From: Ceratorhiza oryzae-sativae | Taxonomy: Eukaryota; Basidiomycota; Agaricomycetes; Cantharellales; Ceratobasidiaceae | DNA: 64,000 bases | Assembly: GCA_030998015.1 (NCBI GenBank) | Contig: JARWMV010000244.1 | Location: 558,001-622,000 of the forward strand | Reading direction: 5' to 3' | In this document: positions 59,242 to 64,000 of the stretch, piece by piece | How positions within the stretch are numbered: the first letter of the stretch is position 1 | Layout of the letters: the number at the start of each line of letters is the position of its first letter | Position numbers and translations under genes: made by a program | Notes under the pieces: generated by a model | Told to the model about the DNA's origin: nothing | The model's database searches: none | Seen by the model: only the letters and a program-made list of their open reading frames with translations

Positions 59242-61217
59242 CTATCTCCTTCCCATGCCACGTCCTCGACCTCGCAATGCGCGCTGAGCCGTACCAGGGG
59301 GTGCTTTTGGTCCCGGATTCGGCTGTAAGGCCACGTGCCTTTGTCAGCCTACGAACACTCTCCTGTTATGGCACGTACCTGCTCGCTCTGAGGGTTTTTG
59401 ACCGTCTCATCGACGCTAAGGATCAAGCACGCCGCCTCACACGCGCTCCCGATCGCGTTTAGTTTGATTAGACTCGGCTCCCACACAAATGCCTGCATGT
59501 TGTCTCGCACACCTTCATCGCTATCGACGTCGACGCCCGCCCACAGATTCTCGCTCAGTTGGGGTTGGTCGGTGGCGTGGCGACCTATGGCATGGCGCAT
59601 ACGTAGCTTGTTGAGCACGTCTGTCGAGTCAAGACCGGCGTTCTCGCAGATTTGTCGTGGAATGATCTCCAGGGCTCGCGCAAACGCAGCTAGAATGAGC
59701 TGATGCTTATTAGGGAGTGTTCGGGAGACATCTCGAATATAGGCCGAGAGCTCCATCTGCAATGGAACCGGTGAGTGTTACCCGCAAGTACTGTGCAGTA
59801 TGCTCACCTCAATAGCGCCTCCTCCTGCCACGACTTCACTATTTTTAACTGCCCTGCGGACAACCATGATAGCGTCATGCAAACTACGTTCAACCTCCTC
59901 GATAAATTGCTCTGCGCCACCCCGCAGAACCAGTGTGCAAGTCTTCGCCTTGGGGCATTCCTCAAAGATGTTGTACCTCTCGCCACCAATCTGCCTCTCT
60001 TCGAACTTTCCACAAGTACCCAAATGCTCCGGCAAGATGTCAGACGTGGTGCTCTGAACGGTCCCGCCAACAGCCTGGGTCACCCGGCGCAGGTCGCCAG
60101 CAGGGACGCGTCCAGCACAGAACACACCACGGTCCGCGAACCATTGCGTGGCCAAATCGCCGATAGGAAGCTTTGAGAGGACAACCTGTGCTCCGGTTTT
60201 GTGAATCCGATCCAGCTTGTCGTAGATGATCTGCCATTCGGCATCCACGATGGCCTGGTAATCCGACACGGCCTCGACCCGAACCTCGGCGTTGTCCTTT
60301 TCGGCCTTGAGCTCGAGCTCGACATTCAGGCAAAGGATCTTTGGATCGGTGAAGGACTTTGGTTGTTGTTCTGCACCTGCATAGGTGAAGGTCTTTTTGA
60401 ACGCAACGCCGCGGACGAGGAGCGAGTCCTGGAGACCGCCTCCCGGAACCTTTTTAACGCCGATTAAGCTCTCATCCAGGTCGTTTTGGTCGAGGCACTG
60501 GACAGCATCTACAACCATGCGTGAAAAAAAGGGCTTTTGCGAGTGGATGAGTTTGGACGACATCGATGTAGAAGCGCATTTGATGAGGAGCTCGTCGTAT
60601 TTACTAGAGTAATAGCGGTCAGTATAGATTCGTGGGGGTCACTCTTTGACATACGCGGGGTCTGACTTGTCAATCACTACTTGAACCGCTTTGATTCTGT
60701 CCACAGCCTGTGTCATTAATTAGTTTACGTTCAATCGACTCAAGTAAGACGACTCGCCAGTTGGGCGGCTTTTCGTAACCCCTTTATGACGATATGTGGG
60801 CTGACACCTTCCTCAATATACGAGCGTGACTCTTTGAGAATCTGTGCGGCTAACAGCACAACGCTCGTGGTGCCATCGCCAACTTCCGCGTCTTGGGCAC
60901 GTGCAATATCGACCAGAGTTTTCGCGGCTGGGTGAACGATGTCCAGTAATTTGAGGATGGTTGCCCCATCGTTGGTAATCTGGGCCTCTCCTCGTTCATT
61001 TACAATCAGCTTGTCCATTCCGCGAGGCCCCAAAGTGGACGAGAGCGTGTCGGCGACGGCGAGGCATGCTGAGATATTGGAGAGCAATTGACCCTTGCCC
61101 TGAGACGTATCTGTGCCTTCTTTCAGAAGGATCACGGTCGGTTGCTATTGAGCGATAGTGAGAATTAACGTGTGGTCAAATCGCGCCCAGACCTACCATG
61201 GGCAAGCCGCGCTGCAT
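59242..61217 (-). CDS. CCT7: T-complex protein 1 subunit eta (CCT7)
   Basis: One of eight subunits of the cytosolic chaperonin that folds actin and tubulin. A mini first exon (MQRGLPM, ATG 61217) splices to [19 protein letters not shown], which is specific to eta. Then [50 protein letters not shown] (ATP-binding GDGTT), the apical part [20 protein letters not shown] and [49 protein letters not shown] (catalytic region), [40 protein letters not shown] and ETVKNPQSE. The last exon ends in the Gly/Arg-rich GRGRGMGRR. All motifs are intact. Confidence 0.93.
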
Positions 61218-61361
61218 CGTCAAGTCGTAAAGGGTACGGTCGGGGTGAGGCAAGACGCGTCTCCAAAATCATTCGTATGACTAATCACGCTAAGCGCCGA
61301 AGACGCGCCTCCGATCGCCGGAGTTGCGCCACTTTCAACTACCAGCCACCATCACCTCGTC
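61218..61361. promoter_or_regulatory. Divergent promoter CCT7 / SUB1
   Basis: 144 bases separate the two divergent start codons, implying a shared promoter region. Confidence 0.55.
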
Positions 61362-62055
61362 ATGCCTCCAAAACGAAAGGCCCAGGCTGAATCGGACACC
61401 GAGGGCTCCGCGAACGAAGACACAGACGTGCTCGCCAAAGTACCAGCCCCCAAGGCCCTAGCGCCGGCTCCTGGAAAGCAAACTGACGCTGAAGGAAATG
61501 CGTATTTTGAGGTTTATTTAGTTCATCCTGAACGAAGCCACGAGCTAATTACACGAAATCAGATTAGCGGCAAGCGGCGTGTGACTGTTCGGAGTTTCAA
61601 CGGGATGAAGCTTGTAGACATTCGCGAGGTGAGAGCCTCAGGATCATGTTCGGCTTTGATACTCACCCTAGGACAGATGTATACCGACAAGAGTACTGGG
61701 GAATTGAAGCCCGGTAAAAAGGGTATTTCCTTGTCGGAGGAACAGGTGAATCTAGCTTGCAGCTTGCCGGCTTGTTTATAAAAGTTGGTTTCAGTTTATC
61801 GGTCTCATGAACGTCCATGGCGCAATCACCGAGGCTTTAAACGAAATGGACGCTGGAGCCTCGAGCTCCAAGAAGGAGAAGGCCACCAAGGCCACCAAAT
61901 CGAAGTCGGTACACGTTGTTCGCAGCTGACGCTAGCTCACAAGTTTGTTTATTAGGGCGGTAGCTAAACCTGCAAAAGCAGCTAAAGCAGACACATCTAA
62001 ACCTGCTTCAAAGAAAAAAGCACGTAAGGCTGAGAGTGACGAGGAAGAGGAGTAA
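61362..62055 (+). CDS. SUB1: Transcriptional coactivator PC4/Sub1
   Basis: A single-stranded-DNA-binding cofactor of RNA polymerase II and III. Exon 1 starts at ATG 61362 with a basic/acidic N-terminus (PPKRKAQAESDTEGS), then the PC4 fold: AYFEVYLV, SGKRRVTVRSFNGMKLVDIR, (intron) MYTDKSTGELKPGKKGISLS, EEQ (intron) FIGLMNVHGAITEALNEMD. The KPGKKGISL loop is the family signature. The tail is Lys-rich (KKEKATKATKSK, SKKKARKAESDEEEE). The protein reads VHPERSHELITRN between the first strands, an insertion longer than in human PC4. The last intron uses an unusual GTCGGT donor if the Lys-rich tail is to stay in frame. It lies head-to-head with CCT7, with 144 bases between starts. Confidence 0.87.
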
Positions 62056-62161
62056 TCAGTTGGTGACACTGAAAATATTTCTAAGCCTTTGTTCGGACAG
62101 TTCAGCCAACTCTATCATTTCGATGGCATACGTGTACCTTACATGTTCGAATAACTCGATG

Positions 62162-63424
62162 TTACTTCTGATTCTGCTTCTTGGCTGCCTCTAAACCTTC
62201 TTGTCTCCACTCCCGCGATTCCCATGCATCATACTCGTCACGGTGATCAATCCATCTAAACAAACAGTTGAGTACAACCATCGACAAGCCCACGCGTCAT
62301 ACCTTTCTTGTATGTCCTGGATGCTCGGTCCTGGTATGGAAGCCATAGCCGATGAAAAAATGGCATCTTGGTTGGGTCGTGCGGTTCCTCTCAGTTGATC
62401 TCCTTTCTCGTCGGCGGTCGGCTTGGGAACAAATACGTAGCCAAGCACTCGGTCAATGGTTCGCATCAGGTGTAACATGGAGTTCTTGTCCTATTGTGGT
62501 ATGGATATCTTTGATATAATCTAATCAAAAGATATACACGAACTCACCTCGACCGCAAGAGTCTCGAACGCTACCAAGCTATACTCTTCTACCAAATCGC
62601 AAATTGCTTCGTTCAACGCTGAAAATCGTGGATGTGACGTCGATAATAGGTTGTGCAAATATGATAAATCTTGAACCTCCGTATAAAAGTCCAAATTAAA
62701 ATCTACAGAGTGCGGCTTAGCTTTTACCCTTGGACAAGCGGGCCAGTCCTACCGAGGTCACCATATCTTGACAGTAGGTCGACTTTTGACAAAACATTCA
62801 CATGTGGCAAACCCATGTGTAGCATCGTCCTCAGGGACAGGAGCAGCACTGACACGTATTTCGCGGCGTCAGTCACATAGTACGCATCGCACAGATGAAC
62901 TGCTGCGAGCTAGACTACATCAAAGTCATTAGTCGCAAGCCGCCAGGGTCGCAACTATATCATTTACGCACCCGAAACCCAAGCTTCTCCAACTTTCCGA
63001 TGATATTCTTGAGACTTGGGTGGTCTGAGCTGAGCTCCACTTGACCCGGGACGTCAAATACAACATAAGCATCTCCTACCAGCAAGCCCGCCGTGCGAAG
63101 TTGTTCCTCAAGCCAGTCAAAATTCGCTTCAAGGTATTCCATACAGTAGAGCATCCCGCCATTTGGTCCCAGACCGTGCTCTTCCATGGCGTCTTGAAGG
63201 GATATTAAAGACCCAATGTCAATGGCGCATTGGTAGGGGACCGAGTCGTTTGCCGGGTCAAGATTTACAATAGCAATAGGACGTTGCAAAGCCGTCAAAA
63301 GCTAAGGGAAGAGTAAGAGCGAGAATATGGTAAACATTGGTAATGGCTGTACCTGCTGCTTTCCAAAGGCATACGTAGATTTCCCGCTTCCCGGGGATCC
63401 TATTACAACCTCTCCAAACGGCAT
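62162..63424 (-). CDS. GPN2: GPN-loop GTPase 2
   Basis: GPN2 acts with GPN1 and GPN3 in cytoplasmic assembly and nuclear import of RNA polymerases. From ATG 63424: [20 protein letters not shown] (P-loop; SPG where many have PPG), [20 protein letters not shown], the GPN loop [37 protein letters not shown] (G3), [37 protein letters not shown] (the guanine-specificity SKxD), [33 protein letters not shown] and a C-terminal [20 protein letters not shown] tail. All GTPase motifs are present. It converges with SUB1, 106 bases apart. Confidence 0.92.
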
Positions 63425-63552
63425 TCTGGTCTCAAGTTATTAATTGAGGCCGTGATGGTTATGAGTCAGATCTGAACGGGAAAGGGCCAAGTATCTCCAC
63501 AGATTGGATATGCTGTGGTTGAATTTGGTGTCCTCTAAGCGAAACAAGCCAA

Positions 63553-63651
63553 GCTTCCTTGGCTCAGTTGGTAGAGCGTTGGTCTCATAGCAGTATGAGT
63601 GACTCCAGTCATCCAATCCAAAGGTCGTGAGTTCGAGCCTCACAGGGAGCA
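63553..63651 (+). tRNA. tRNA-Met (elongator, anticodon CAU) with intron, copy 2
   Basis: Same 99 nt structure as the copy at 55741-55839 but on the other strand: acceptor GCTTCCT/AGGGAGC, loop CTCATA, a 26 nt intron, then A-TCCAA, and box B GTTCGAGCC. The two copies differ at one visible base, in the intron (GCAGTATG here, GCAATATG there). A TTTT tract follows at 63655. Confidence 0.9.
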
Positions 63652-64000
63652 AATGTTTTGTCAACCTGGCCGTATTGAGAGAGCGATCGATTGCCACCCG
63701 CTCACCACACGTCCTTATCCTTAGAGATGAAAAGGAAGAAAAACAAAACTGGGACTCAGAACAACTCGATACTCGTAAGCTCACACCGTAGGTTTTTGGG
63801 CAGCTATTTTTTAAACCCCATGGTTTTGCGAGCCTTTGTGTGGTCCAATTATGGTTCAGGCAACTCCGATTCAATTTGATTTGGACCGACTACCACCTGT
63901 TCATCATCTACTCTCAGACAGCCATGGACCAAGATAGAAAAAGCCACCTCGGCTTAAAGTGACCTTGGGGACCATTGATAGAGATGTATTAACTCTCACA
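63652..64000. other. Right edge, no supported gene
   Basis: After the tRNA and its T-run there is about 350 bases. A short plus frame from 63727 (KRKKNKTGTQ) has no recognisable domain. A gene could begin beyond the window. Confidence 0.3.

Noticed and set aside
1..64000. CRISPR arrays, bacterial operons or insertion sequences
   Set aside because: No regularly spaced repeats, Shine-Dalgarno-led gene runs or transposase genes are visible; the window is eukaryotic.

Overview
The window is nuclear DNA of a filamentous basidiomycete. Genes are split by many 45-65 nt GT-AG introns, intergenic gaps are short and coding GC is moderate. The protein set (FYVE/CCT/PIPK lipid kinase, Wss1, Nvj2, Bot1-type mS45, DUF6699, MARVEL) is typical of Agaricomycetes. 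A secreted protein joining a GVFQQRPSQGWG domain to a chitin-binding module points to the Rhizoctonia/Ceratobasidium group; that placement is inference from remembered family distributions, not a search.

Layout. 0-1 kb: the 3' end of an R3HCC1L-like protein gene. 2-10.5 kb: one large minus-strand gene for Fab1/PIKfyve, with all domains recognisable but three single-nucleotide frame breaks. 10.6-15 kb: gene-poor, low-complexity DNA. 15.1-17.2 kb: an unrecognised basic, serine/arginine-rich protein. 17.2-20.4 kb: no supported gene. 20.5-24.9 kb: a mini dsRNA-binding protein gene, then a golgin-like coiled-coil gene. 25.4 kb: a decayed cyclophilin-like fragment. 26.4-28.1 kb: the Wss1 DNA-protein crosslink protease. 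29.6-33.6 kb: Nvj2/TEX2-like SMP lipid-transfer protein. 34.9-35.7 kb: secreted chitin-binding protein. 37.9-38.6 kb: a second mini dsRBD gene and an intron-containing tRNA-Gly. 39-46 kb: a divergent MARVEL/RSM22 pair, mitoribosomal uL1m and a DUF6699 protein. 47.4 kb: third mini dsRBD gene. 48.3-50.2 kb: multi-pass membrane protein. 50.8-52.3 kb: eEF2-lysine methyltransferase-like. 53.2 kb: ubiquitin-like protein. 53.6-55.6 kb: mitoribosomal mS45. 55.7 kb: tRNA-Met. 57.9 kb: fourth mini dsRBD gene. 59.2-63.4 kb: CCT7, SUB1/PC4 and GPN2, followed by a second tRNA-Met in opposite orientation.

Most genes are housekeeping: mitochondrial translation (RSM22, uL1m, mS45), cytosolic folding and RNA polymerase II assembly (CCT7, GPN2, SUB1), membrane traffic and lipid transfer (FAB1, NVJ2, golgin, MARVEL) and genome maintenance (WSS1). 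The unusual layer is four small genes that each encode little more than one double-stranded-RNA-binding domain, three of them sharing the same intron sites, scattered through the gene-poor gaps. They are the best candidate for an undescribed system here. Exon borders were read by eye and are approximate unless stated.
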